From CBDDFQ01 sp965227035 (GTDB lineage Bacteria > Pseudomonadota > Gammaproteobacteria > Burkholderiales > Burkholderiaceae_C), in assembly GCA_965227035.1 (NCBI GenBank), contig OZ245724.1, positions 3,534,001-3,598,000 of the forward strand: a DNA stretch of 64,000 nucleotides, read 5' to 3'. Shown one piece after another: positions 10,102 to 18,362 of the stretch. The notes beneath the pieces are model-generated. The model had not been told where the DNA came from, did not search any database, and worked only from the letters and a program-made list of their open reading frames with translations. The position numbers and the translations under genes are program-made. Position 1 is the stretch's first letter. Each line of letters opens with the position of its first letter.

Positions 10102-10776
10102 ATGCGCATTCTGATTGCGGAAGACGACCAGGTTCTGGCAGATGGCCTGCTGCGCACCTTGCGCAGCTCGGGCGCCGTGGTCGATCACGTCGCGAGCGGC
10201 ACCGAAGCCGATGCTGCGCTCATGACCAACAACGAGTTCGACCTGTTGATCCTCGATCTCGGATTGCCGCGACTTCACGGTCTCGAGGTGCTGCGCAATC
10301 TTCGTGGACGCGGATCCTCGATGCCGGTGCTGATTCTTACCGCCGCCGACAGCGTAGATGAACGCGTGAAAGGTCTCGATTTCGGCGCAGACGATTACAT
10401 GGCCAAACCGTTCTCGCTTCAGGAACTCGAGGCGCGTGTTCGCGCTTTGACCCGACGCGGCATGGGCGGCACCACCAGCACGATCAAGCACGGGCCGCTG
10501 GTATACGACCAGGCCGGACGCATGGCCACCATCGACGGGCGAATGGTCGAACTTTCGGCGCGTGAACTCGGGTTGCTCGAAGTGCTGCTGCAGCGCGCAG
10601 GACGATTGGTCAGCAAGGACCAGCTGGTCGAGCGTCTGTGCGAATGGGGTGAAGAGGTGAGCAACAACGCGATCGAGGTGTACATCCATCGACTGCGGAA
10701 AAAGATCGAGAAGGGTCCGATCCGCATAGCAACTGTGCGCGGACTCGGCTACTGCCTCGAGAAAATAGCGGCCTGA
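10102..10776 (+). CDS. OmpR/PhoB-family response regulator (TctD/QseB-like)
   Basis: A 224-residue protein. The receiver domain has the acidic pocket E7-D8-D9, phospho-acceptor Asp52 in LLILDLGLPRLHG, and the conserved Lys in DDYMAKPFSLQEL. A C-terminal winged helix (about 125-220) contains LSARELGLLEVLLQRAGRLV and VYIHRLRKKIEKG. It should be phosphorylated by the sensor kinase encoded 34 nt downstream and act as a DNA-binding regulator. The closest well-known relatives are TctD and QseB; which is the true orthologue cannot be settled here. Confidence 0.93.
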   Translation: MRILIAEDDQVLADGLLRTLRSSGAVVDHVASGTEADAALMTNNEFDLLILDLGLPRLHGLEVLRNLRGRGSSMPVLILTAADSVDERVKGLDFGADDYMAKPFSLQELEARVRALTRRGMGGTTSTIKHGPLVYDQAGRMATIDGRMVELSARELGLLEVLLQRAGRLVSKDQLVERLCEWGEEVSNNAIEVYIHRLRKKIEKGPIRIATVRGLGYCLEKIAA

Positions 10777-10810
10777 TCTTGCGCCGCGTTTTTACGGAAC
10801 GAGTCTCGCC

Positions 10811-12271
10811 GTGAACATCTTCCAGCGCGAGCAACGGTCGCTCTTCGGCGAAATCCTCGACTGGATGCTCACGCCTTTGCTGCTGCTCTGGCCGGTGAGT
10901 CTGGCGCTCACATGGCTGGTTGCGCAAAGCATCGCCAACAAACCGTTCGACCGCGCGCTCGAATACAACGTGCAAGTGATCGCGCAGCAGATCACCACCA
11001 AGGACAACCGGCTCTCGTTCAACCTGCCGCAACCCGCGCGCGAAATCCTTCGCTCCGACGATGCCGATCTGGTTTATTACCAGGTGATTTCGCCCAAGGG
11101 CGACGTGCTGAGCGGTGAGCGCGATTTGCCCGCGCCGCCCGATGACGATCGCGTCGTCGGCCCGGTAAAACTGCGCGATGACGAGATGCGCGGCCTCGAT
11201 GTGCGTGTCGCTCACGTATGGGTGAAGCTGGACATGCCGGGCAATCAGCATGCGCTGGTGCAAGTGGCCGAGACGCGCGAGAAGCGTTCGGTGCTCGCGA
11301 CTGAAATTATCAAGGGCGTGATGCTTCCGCAGTTCGTCATCCTGCCGCTGGCGGTGTTGCTGGTGTGGCTCGCGCTGGCTCGCGGCTTGAAGCCGCTGGA
11401 CCAACTCGAAGCGCGGATTCGCGCGCGAAAACCCGACGACTTGAGTCCACTCGACAACGAAGCGGTGCCGCTCGAAGTGTCGCCGCTCGTGCTGTCGGTG
11501 AACGATTTGCTCACCCGCCTGAACGATTCAATCGCGACCCAAAAACGCTTTCTTGCGGACGCCGCGCATCAACTCAAGACACCGCTTGCCGGCCTTCGCA
11601 TGCAGGCCGATCTGGCGCAGCGAGAAGGCACCAGCACCGACGAATTGAAGCTCTCGCTCAAGCAGATCGGGCGCGCCAGCGTTCGCGCAACGCACACGGT
11701 GAATCAGCTACTCGCACTGGCGCGCGCGGAAGGCAGCGGGCCGCTGCAAAGGCAGCCCTGCGATCTGGCAAGACTCACGATTGAAGTGGTGCGCGACTCG
11801 TTGCCGCGCGCGATGGAAAAGCACATCGACCTCGGCTACGAAGGAGCGGAGCCCGGATCTCCCGGCGTCGTGGTGGACGGCAATCCGACGCTGCTGAAAG
11901 AGCTCATTCGCAATCTGGTCGACAACGCGATCAACTACACGCCATCGAATTCCCAGCGCGGCGGAGTGATTACCGCGCGGGTGCTGGCGGATCCGTTCGG
12001 CAAAGTGTTGTTGCTTCAGGTGGAAGATTCCGGACCAGGCATTCCATCGGCCGAACGCGAACTGGTGTTCAGGCCGTTCTACCGCGCACTCGGAACCGAC
12101 GCGGATGGATCCGGTTTGGGGCTGCCGATCGTTCTTGAAATCGCTCGCCAGCATCACGCGAGCGTCACGCTGGAAGACACCCGTTTCGAGCAGGCTGGGT
12201 CGGGTGCGAAATTTGTTGTGCGATTCAGGACCGGTACCGAGGAAGACAGCGCAGATCTGCTGCTTCGCTAA
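10811..12271 (+). CDS. Two-component sensor histidine kinase (TctE/QseC-like)
   Basis: A 486-residue protein with a GTG start. Membrane segments at about 20-38 and 170-191 flank a periplasmic sensor of about 130 residues. There follow a HAMP-like linker, the phospho-acceptor His253 (DAAHQLKTPLAGLRMQ), and an ATPase domain with the N box NLVDNAINYTP and the G boxes VEDSGPGIP and GSGLGLPIV. The short periplasmic part and the AAHQLKTPLAGL signature fit kinases of the TctE type, some of which control carboxylate uptake. No tctCBA genes are adjacent; a Bug (TctC-like) receptor occurs 44 kb away. Confidence 0.92.
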   Translation: MNIFQREQRSLFGEILDWMLTPLLLLWPVSLALTWLVAQSIANKPFDRALEYNVQVIAQQITTKDNRLSFNLPQPAREILRSDDADLVYYQVISPKGDVLSGERDLPAPPDDDRVVGPVKLRDDEMRGLDVRVAHVWVKLDMPGNQHALVQVAETREKRSVLATEIIKGVMLPQFVILPLAVLLVWLALARGLKPLDQLEARIRARKPDDLSPLDNEAVPLEVSPLVLSVNDLLTRLNDSIATQKRFLADAAHQLKTPLAGLRMQADLAQREGTSTDELKLSLKQIGRASVRATHTVNQLLALARAEGSGPLQRQPCDLARLTIEVVRDSLPRAMEKHIDLGYEGAEPGSPGVVVDGNPTLLKELIRNLVDNAINYTPSNSQRGGVITARVLADPFGKVLLLQVEDSGPGIPSAERELVFRPFYRALGTDADGSGLGLPIVLEIARQHHASVTLEDTRFEQAGSGAKFVVRFRTGTEEDSADLLLR

Positions 12272-12278
12272 CCCGGGT

Positions 12279-12935
12279 TCAGCGGCAAGCTCTGAGCGAC
12301 TTGCCGCCAAGCGCAGGCCGAACCTCATCGATTCGCGCGCGCAGTGCATCGTCGATCGGATCGATATGCAGCGAAAAGCCTTTCACCGCTGCGCGCTCCT
12401 GAACCACCTTCGCTGTACGCACGCCTTTTTGCGACAAAGCGCTCAAACGCGCATTCGCATCGCCTTCGTTGTCGAAAGATCCGAGCAGCAAACCCGGCTC
12501 CAGTGAAGGCGATGGCGCCTCGAACACCACGTTGCGCTGCCGCAGCTCAGCCTTTTTGCGATTGACCGCGTCGGCATCGGCGTAACGGCCCATGTAGACG
12601 ATCCATTTGGCGGGTTCAGCCTGCGTATCGATTCGCCACACTTCTGCTGGCCAACCTGCAATGGCCTGTCTGACTGCAGCCACCTGGTTCTCATCGAGCA
12701 TGGCCGATTGAAGGCAGGTGTTCGCCTGGTTGGGTGTAGATGCTGCCTGGGTCTGTAGACGTCGCGCTTCGTTGGACGACACGATTCGCAAGGCATCGCG
12801 ATTGACCTGCTGCTCTACCCGTTGCGGCTCCGACTGTTCGACCGGAGCGAGTCCCAGCGAGGCGAACCACTCCTGGGTCCAGCCGTAGTAGCCGATGTTC
12901 GCGGCCACGAGAACGATGACGACGAAACGAAGCAC
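12279..12935 (-). CDS. SPOR-domain membrane protein
   Basis: A 218-residue protein read from a GTG at 12935 (AAGG upstream), giving one N-terminal membrane helix (VLRFVVIVLVAANIGYYGW). The C-terminal half has a SPOR-type fold pattern: KWIVYMGRYADADAVNRKK, EPGLLLGSFDNEGDANARL and KVVQERAAVKGFSLHID. SPOR domains bind denuded peptidoglycan glycan strands at the division septum. It lies 32 nt downstream of birA, a pairing usual in Burkholderiales, although there coaX normally sits between them. The open frame continues upstream through birA in another phase, which is not coding. Confidence 0.8.
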   Translation of the reverse strand: MLRFVVIVLVAANIGYYGWTQEWFASLGLAPVEQSEPQRVEQQVNRDALRIVSSNEARRLQTQAASTPNQANTCLQSAMLDENQVAAVRQAIAGWPAEVWRIDTQAEPAKWIVYMGRYADADAVNRKKAELRQRNVVFEAPSPSLEPGLLLGSFDNEGDANARLSALSQKGVRTAKVVQERAAVKGFSLHIDPIDDALRARIDEVRPALGGKSLRACR

Positions 12936-12967
12936 GGTGAGCCTTGTGGGTAGATCTGTCGGGCGAA

Positions 12968-13768
12968 CTATGAAACAACCGGCCGGACGCTGACTTCCGA
13001 GCTGGTGATGGACTGCATGCCGCGCTGAGTATGCACCAGCAAGGCGCCGTCGTCGCCCACGCCCATCGCCGTTCCCGCTGTGCCATCGCTGATGGTGATT
13101 TCGCGATTTTTGAGCAGGTCGCGTTGGTTGAATTCCTCCCGCAGCGGGGCAAAGCCGTCGCGCTCGAAAGCTTGAAGCGTGTCGATCAAACCCGGAACGA
13201 TCCTGGCCAGCACATCGGGCGGTGTCGCTCCGGCTTCCACTTCCTGAAAGCAGGCGGGCGCCGTCGACGCCTCGGGCGCCCAGACGGGTGCCACGTTGAT
13301 TCCTACGCCGACGACCACATATCTGACCTTGGCGTCCCTGGACGGGTCGCCCGGCATGTTGGTGGTCTCGATCAGGATGCCCGCCAGCTTGCGATCTCCC
13401 AGCCAGATGTCGTTCGGCCATTTGATTCCCATGGCCGTGAGATGACCGGGATCTAAAGATTTCACGATGGACAGGCCGACTGCCAGCGACAGGCCGGACC
13501 AGTCGGCAGGTGCCATAGAGAGGCCGATGGAGAATGTGAGCGCCGGAACCGATTCGGCGGGACCATCGCTAGCCCAGCTCCGTCCCAGACGGCCCCGGCC
13601 AGCTGTCTGCCGTTCGGTAACGAGAAGGATGTTGTCGAAAGCCGATGCGCGTGCGCGGCGCATCAACTCGCTGTTGGTGGAATCGATTTCGGGAACGACT
13701 TCGACCGAAAAGCCGGGCAGCTTTGGCTCGACCTGTTCCCAGATGTCCTCTGCGGGCCAGCGGAGCAT
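12968..13768 (-). CDS. birA: Biotin--[acetyl-CoA-carboxylase] ligase
   Basis: A 266-residue protein. It has the biotin-protein ligase catalytic motifs: IDSTNSELMRRA, the adenylate loop RQTAGRGRLGRSW, and GIKWPNDIWLGDRKLAGILIE (with the KWPND lysine), plus a small C-terminal SH3-like domain. It activates biotin to biotinyl-AMP and attaches it to the carboxylase carrier AccB. There is no N-terminal winged helix, so this is the ligase-only (group I) form without the repressor function of E. coli BirA. It is followed directly by the SPOR gene; the pantothenate kinase gene coaX often found here is missing. Confidence 0.94.
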   Translation of the reverse strand: MLRWPAEDIWEQVEPKLPGFSVEVVPEIDSTNSELMRRARASAFDNILLVTERQTAGRGRLGRSWASDGPAESVPALTFSIGLSMAPADWSGLSLAVGLSIVKSLDPGHLTAMGIKWPNDIWLGDRKLAGILIETTNMPGDPSRDAKVRYVVVGVGINVAPVWAPEASTAPACFQEVEAGATPPDVLARIVPGLIDTLQAFERDGFAPLREEFNQRDLLKNREITISDGTAGTAMGVGDDGALLVHTQRGMQSITSSEVSVRPVVS

Positions 13769-13788
13769 GAGGACAGCCCGCTAACGAG

Positions 13789-14268
13789 TTAAAGCTTCTT
13801 GCCGCGCTTGGGCGCGAGCAGGGTGCCGCGGCACTCGGGCGCGCCGCACCAGCAGGGGTACTCGGCCTTGAGCTTGGGCGTGTAGCGCTCGTCGATGATC
13901 AGGCCGTAGTCGTAGTTGAGTTCTTCGCCTGCACTGATATTGCGCAGCGCCTTGATGAACACCCGGCTGCCTTCTTCGTCGGCTTCGCAATTGGGGCCGC
14001 AGGAGTGGTTGATCCACTTGGCCGAGTTGCCGTTGTACTTGCCGTCGATGACGTGTTTTTCGTCGACGTGGAAGTAAAAGGTATGGTTGGGGTCTTTGGG
14101 ATCGTGCGGATGGCGCCGCTGCGCCTCTTTCCAGGTGATGACTTCACCCTTGTATTCGACGATGGTTTCGCCTTCGGCGATGTCTTGGGTTGCGAACACC
14201 CCTTTGCCGTGGACGCCGGATCGCCGGACTTGAATGCGGCGACCTGTTTGCGGGGTTTTTTGAGGCAT
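13789..14268 (-). CDS. Small SET-domain protein (putative lysine methyltransferase)
   Basis: A 159-residue protein that is essentially a SET domain plus post-SET cysteines: IQVRRSGVHGKGVFATQDI, GETIVEYKGEVITWKEA, the AdoMet/active-site motif KWINHSCGPNCE, the GEELNYDYG block with its catalytic Tyr, and the C-terminal CWCGAPECRGTLL Zn cluster. SET proteins transfer a methyl group from AdoMet to protein lysines. The start is set at the ATG at 14268 (MPQKTPQTGRR); a GTG at 14298 is an alternative inside an alternating purine-pyrimidine tract. It is divergent from topB, whose product has a lysine-rich tail. Its bacterial substrate is unknown. Confidence 0.9.
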   Translation of the reverse strand: MPQKTPQTGRRIQVRRSGVHGKGVFATQDIAEGETIVEYKGEVITWKEAQRRHPHDPKDPNHTFYFHVDEKHVIDGKYNGNSAKWINHSCGPNCEADEEGSRVFIKALRNISAGEELNYDYGLIIDERYTPKLKAEYPCWCGAPECRGTLLAPKRGKKL

Positions 14269-14290
14269 TACCAAAACTCTGTTAACTTGA

Positions 14291-14323
14291 ATATGCACAC
14301 ATGCGCGCGTGCGCGTACGCGCG
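14291..14323. other. 33-nt alternating purine-pyrimidine tract (Z-DNA-prone)
   Basis: From 14291 to 14323 the plus strand alternates purine and pyrimidine without a break. It is mainly CG and CA/TG steps (for example GCGCGCGTGCGCGTACGCGC), the classic composition for a B-to-Z transition under negative supercoiling. It lies in the divergent spacer between the SET gene and the topoisomerase III gene. The tract is seen directly; Z-DNA formation is inference. Confidence 0.7.
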
Positions 14324-14430
14324 GGAAAACGCCGATTGTAGGAGCGTCATGAGTCGGTCATGGCACTCAAGGTTAAATATTTGCGAAAGCCGGGACGTTC
14401 CCGGCACTAATAGACAGTCTCGATAGAACT

Positions 14431-17370
14431 ATGACAAAGACATTGGTAATTGCTGAGAAGCCATCGGTTGCACAGGACATCGTCCGTGCGCTGACCCCCA
14501 CTGCGGGCAAATTCGAAAAGCACGACGAATACTTCGAGAGCGAGGACTATGTAGTTACCAGCGCCGTAGGCCATCTGGTGGAAATCCAGGCGCCCGAAGA
14601 GTTCGACGTGAAGCGCGGCAAGTGGAGCTTCGCCCATCTGCCGGTCATTCCGCCGTACTTCGACCTGAAGCCGGTCGACAAAACCAAGACCCGCCTGAAC
14701 GCCGTCGTGCGGCAAGCCAAGCGCAAAGACGTCACCGCATTGGTCAACGCCTGCGATGCCGGACGTGAGGGCGAACTGATCTTCCGTTTGATCGAGCAGT
14801 ACGCGGGCGGCAAGAAGCCTCTGGGCAAACCGGTCAAGCGCCTCTGGCTGCAATCGATGACACCCGCTGCCATTCGTGACGGCTTCGCCAACCTGCGCAG
14901 CGAAGAGCAGATGAACGGCCTGGCAAGCGCTGCACGCTCGCGCTCGGAAGCAGACTGGCTGGTCGGCATCAACGGCACCCGCGCGATGACCGCGTTCAAT
15001 TCGCGCGATGGCGGATTCTTCCTGACCACCGTGGGTCGGGTGCAGACACCGACGCTGTCGCTGGTGGTGGAGCGCGAAGAAAAAATCCGCAAGTTCATCA
15101 GCCGCGATTACTGGGAAATCCACGCCACGTTCAAGGCGGAAGCCGGAAGCTATCCGGCCAAGTGGATCGATCCGAAACACAAGAAGAGCGAAGACGTCGA
15201 GCTGAAACAGGATCGCGTGTGGTCCGCTCGGGAGGCGCAGGAAATTGCCGACGCGGTTCGTGGCAAGAACGCAGTCGTCACCGAAGAAAGCAAGCCGACC
15301 ACGCAAGCCGCGCCGCTGCTGTTCGACCTGACCTCGCTTCAACGTGAAGCCAACGGACGATTCGGCTTCTCGGCCAAGACCACCCTATCGCTCGCGCAGA
15401 GTCTGTATGAGCGTCACAAGGCGCTTACCTATCCGCGTACCGATTCGCGTGCGCTGCCGGAAGACTATCTGCCGGTCGTCAAGCAGGCATTCGAAATGCT
15501 GGCCGACAGCGGCATGAATCATCTGGCGCCGCATGCGCGCACCGCGCTGAACAACGGCTACATCAAGCCGTCGAAGCGCATTTTCGACAACGCCAAGGTC
15601 AGCGATCACTTTGCGATCATCCCGACATTGCAGGCGCCTAGCGGCCTGTCAGACGCCGAGCAGAAGCTGTACGACCTGGTCGTGCGTCGCTTCATGGCGG
15701 TGTTTTTCCCGAGTGCCGAATATCAAATCACCACGCGACTCTCGAAAGTCGAGCAACACACCTTCAAGACCGAAGGCAAGGTGCTGGTGAAGCCCGGCTG
15801 GCTCGCGATCTATGGCAAGGAAGCCCAGGAAGATGGCGAGGAAGGCCCGCAGAATCTGCCGCCGGTGAAGCCCGGCGAGAACGTGCTTACGGAAGCCGCC
15901 GATCCCAAGGCGCTGAAGACCCGTCCGCCCGCTCGGTACAGCGAAGCAACGCTGCTGGGCGCGATGGAAAGCGCCGGCAAGACCGTCGAAGACGACGAAC
16001 TGCGTGAAGCCATGCAGGAAAAAGGATTGGGAACGCCAGCCACTCGCGCCGCGACCATCGAAGGCCTGATCATGGAGAAGTACATGCTCCGTGAGGGTCG
16101 CGAGTTGATCCCGACGGCCAAGGCGTTCCAGCTGATGACGCTGCTGCGTGGCCTGGGCGTCGAAGAATTGTCACGCGCGGAACTCACCGGCGAATGGGAA
16201 TACAAGCTCGCGCAAATGGAGAAGGGCCAACTGAGCCGCGAAGACTTCATGGCGCAGATTGCCGAGATGACCGGACGCATGGTCAAGAAGGCCAAAGAGT
16301 ACGACCGCGACACCATCCCCGGCGATTACGCGACGCTCGAAACGCCGTGCCCGAACTGCGGCGGCGTGGTCAAAGAGAACTATCGACGCTTCACCTGCGT
16401 CGGCAAACCCGGCACCGAACCCTGCGGATTCTCCTTCGGCAAATCGCCGGCAGGTCGTACCTTCGAGCCGGCGGAAGCGGAAGCATTCCTGCGCGATCGC
16501 AAGATCGGTCCGCTGGAAGGATTCCGCTCCAAGGCGGGCTGGCCCTTTACTGCGGAAATGGTTTTGAAGTTCGACGAAGAGACCAAGAACTACAAACTCG
16601 AATTCGATTTCGGCGAAGACAAGAAAGCCGAAGAGACCGGCGAGCTGGTCGATTTCACCGGCCTCGAATCGCTCGGCAAATGCCCGAAATGCGGAAGTCG
16701 CGTGTTCGAGTTCGGCAGCAGCTACGTCTGCGAAAAATCGGTGCCCACACTGGAGCAACCGACGCCGAGCTGCATCTTCAAGAGCGGCAAGATCATCCTG
16801 CAGCAACCGGTTGCGCGCGAGCAGATGACCAAGCTGCTGGAAACCGGCAAGACCGATCTGCTCGACAAGTTCGTTTCCATGCGCACTCGCCGCGCGTTCA
16901 AGGCGTTCCTTGCGTGGGACAAGGAAGCCGACAAGGTAGCCTTCGAGTTCGAGCCGCGTACATCGAAATTCCCGCCGCGTAAAACGGCCGCCGGTGCCGC
17001 CGCAAAGACTTCTGCAAAGACTGCAGCCAAGACTCCCGCTGCGAAGAAAGCAGCAACCAAGACTGCAGCGAAAAAAGTGCCGGCAAGGAAGGCCGCTACA
17101 AAGACTGCGGCAGCGAAGACACCGCGCAAACCGTCAGCCGGATTGGCTCCGAGTGCCGAACTCGCAGCGGTGATCGGCAACGAGCCGGTGGCTCGCACCG
17201 AGGTCATCAAGAAGCTGTGGGAATACATCCGCGCGAACAAGCTTCAAGACGAGACGAACAAACGCAACATCAACGCCGATGCGAAGTTGTTGCCGGTGTT
17301 CGGCAAGCCTCAAGTAACGATGTTCGAAATTGCCGGCCTTGTCGGCAAGCATTTGAAGTCGCAGGACTAA
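14431..17370 (+). CDS. topB: DNA topoisomerase III with C-terminal Lys/Ala-rich tail and SWIB domain
   Basis: A 979-residue type IA topoisomerase. The TOPRIM domain starts VIAEKPSVAQDIV and includes CDAGREGELIFR. The nucleophile is Tyr334 in LTYPRTDSR. Two Cys-rich Zn ribbons follow at about 640 (CPNCGG, CVG, CGFSF) and about 750 (CPKCGS). A low-complexity Lys/Ala/Thr tail at about 850-895 resembles histone H1-like proteins. The last 75 residues form a SWIB/MDM2-like domain (EVIKKLWEYIRANKLQD to FEIAGLVGKHL). It relaxes or decatenates DNA through a transient 5'-phosphotyrosine link. Its stop overlaps by 3 nt the stop of the convergent amidotransferase gene, so no terminator separates them. 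Confidence 0.95.
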   Translation: MTKTLVIAEKPSVAQDIVRALTPTAGKFEKHDEYFESEDYVVTSAVGHLVEIQAPEEFDVKRGKWSFAHLPVIPPYFDLKPVDKTKTRLNAVVRQAKRKDVTALVNACDAGREGELIFRLIEQYAGGKKPLGKPVKRLWLQSMTPAAIRDGFANLRSEEQMNGLASAARSRSEADWLVGINGTRAMTAFNSRDGGFFLTTVGRVQTPTLSLVVEREEKIRKFISRDYWEIHATFKAEAGSYPAKWIDPKHKKSEDVELKQDRVWSAREAQEIADAVRGKNAVVTEESKPTTQAAPLLFDLTSLQREANGRFGFSAKTTLSLAQSLYERHKALTYPRTDSRALPEDYLPVVKQAFEMLADSGMNHLAPHARTALNNGYIKPSKRIFDNAKVSDHFAIIPTLQAPSGLSDAEQKLYDLVVRRFMAVFFPSAEYQITTRLSKVEQHTFKTEGKVLVKPGWLAIYGKEAQEDGEEGPQNLPPVKPGENVLTEAADPKALKTRPPARYSEATLLGAMESAGKTVEDDELREAMQEKGLGTPATRAATIEGLIMEKYMLREGRELIPTAKAFQLMTLLRGLGVEELSRAELTGEWEYKLAQMEKGQLSREDFMAQIAEMTGRMVKKAKEYDRDTIPGDYATLETPCPNCGGVVKENYRRFTCVGKPGTEPCGFSFGKSPAGRTFEPAEAEAFLRDRKIGPLEGFRSKAGWPFTAEMVLKFDEETKNYKLEFDFGEDKKAEETGELVDFTGLESLGKCPKCGSRVFEFGSSYVCEKSVPTLEQPTPSCIFKSGKIILQQPVAREQMTKLLETGKTDLLDKFVSMRTRRAFKAFLAWDKEADKVAFEFEPRTSKFPPRKTAAGAAAKTSAKTAAKTPAAKKAATKTAAKKVPARKAATKTAAAKTPRKPSAGLAPSAELAAVIGNEPVARTEVIKKLWEYIRANKLQDETNKRNINADAKLLPVFGKPQVTMFEIAGLVGKHLKSQD

Positions 17371-18227
17371 GCTGTCACCGGCGCTGCGTGGGAAGCTTCG
17401 AGCTTCTGCGCAGCCTCGGTTGCGCGGTTGGCGGCCAGCGTCTTCGCTGCGACAACCGCCATCAAAAAGTCCTGCAGGATAGGCGCGTCGTCCATGGTTT
17501 CCGAATCCGGTTTGCGGAACTCCGGATGCCACTGAACGGCAGCAACGTAGCTTTGGCCAGCATCGGTTTTGCGTCGGATCGCCTCGATGACGCCGTCCGG
17601 GTTGCTCCATGCCTCGACTTCGAATCCGGGCGCCAGATCCTTGATCGCCTGATGGTGGATGCTGTTCACCAACCCGCGTTGGGTTCCTGGATACATCTGC
17701 GCCATCCGGCTACCCGGCACCACATCGATCTCGTGGTAGTTGTGGTCGTACTTCACGGCATCGCGGTGAACCAGTGCGCCCGGGCGCTGCGTCGAGATGT
17801 CCTGATACAGCGTGCCGCCGTGTGCCACGTTCAGCAGTTGCAATCCGCGGCAGATGCCGAAGATTGGTTTGCCCACCTTCTGGAATGCTTCGACCAGTGC
17901 CGTGTCGTATAGATCGCGAACTCGATCACCGTGCCAGGCTTCGTGCAAGGGTTCTTCACCATAGCTGCCAGGCCAGACATCTGCGCCACCGTGCATGACC
18001 AATCCGTCCAGCCACTCGGCGTAGTGGGACACATCGACATCGCCGCGCTGGGTTTCGCCGGTGGGGCAGGGAACCATGACCACCATCGCGCCGGCGGACA
18101 TGATCCAGTGAGCGATCGATTGCTCGACGTATTGGAGAGTTTTTCCGGTGAAAAGCGACCGCGTAGGGTCGGCGTGCGAGAAGCAGGCGGACAGGCCGAT
18201 CTTGAGACGATTGGCAGCTGAACTCAT
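17367..18227 (-). CDS. Class I glutamine amidotransferase-like gamma-glutamyl hydrolase (PuuD-like)
   Basis: A 286-residue protein with the peptidase C26/class I GATase fold. The nucleophile elbow is GICRGLQLLNV and the His-Glu dyad lies in VQWHPEFRKPDSET; GALVHRDAVKYDHNYHEIDV lies between. PuuD hydrolyses gamma-glutamyl-GABA in putrescine degradation; other relatives act on other gamma-glutamyl amides. No puuABC genes are adjacent, so the substrate is open, though polyamine-related genes (speD, an aminopropyltransferase-like gene) lie 4-8 kb away. The C-terminal 25 residues are Ala-rich. Confidence 0.85.
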   Translation of the reverse strand: MSSAANRLKIGLSACFSHADPTRSLFTGKTLQYVEQSIAHWIMSAGAMVVMVPCPTGETQRGDVDVSHYAEWLDGLVMHGGADVWPGSYGEEPLHEAWHGDRVRDLYDTALVEAFQKVGKPIFGICRGLQLLNVAHGGTLYQDISTQRPGALVHRDAVKYDHNYHEIDVVPGSRMAQMYPGTQRGLVNSIHHQAIKDLAPGFEVEAWSNPDGVIEAIRRKTDAGQSYVAAVQWHPEFRKPDSETMDDAPILQDFLMAVVAAKTLAANRATEAAQKLEASHAAPVTA

Positions 18228-18362
18228 TGGGGAAATCTCCGGCGAAGCCGCATGGGCGTTAGTTAATTCTTAACCATGCCGGAGAGCCGCGTCCAGCGTA
18301 GTTGCGAAAAGCAACATCGCTGAACGGGCGAAATGTCGATTAATCCTCGACTGGAGTGCTGT

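Noticed and set aside
12936..13421. N-terminal extension of the SPOR protein
   Set aside because: Overlaps birA in another phase; the true N-terminus is the membrane helix after the GTG at 12935.
16981..17130. Lys/Ala repeat as a separate histone H1-like gene
   Set aside because: It is in frame with topB with no internal start or ribosome site; it is a linker before the SWIB domain.
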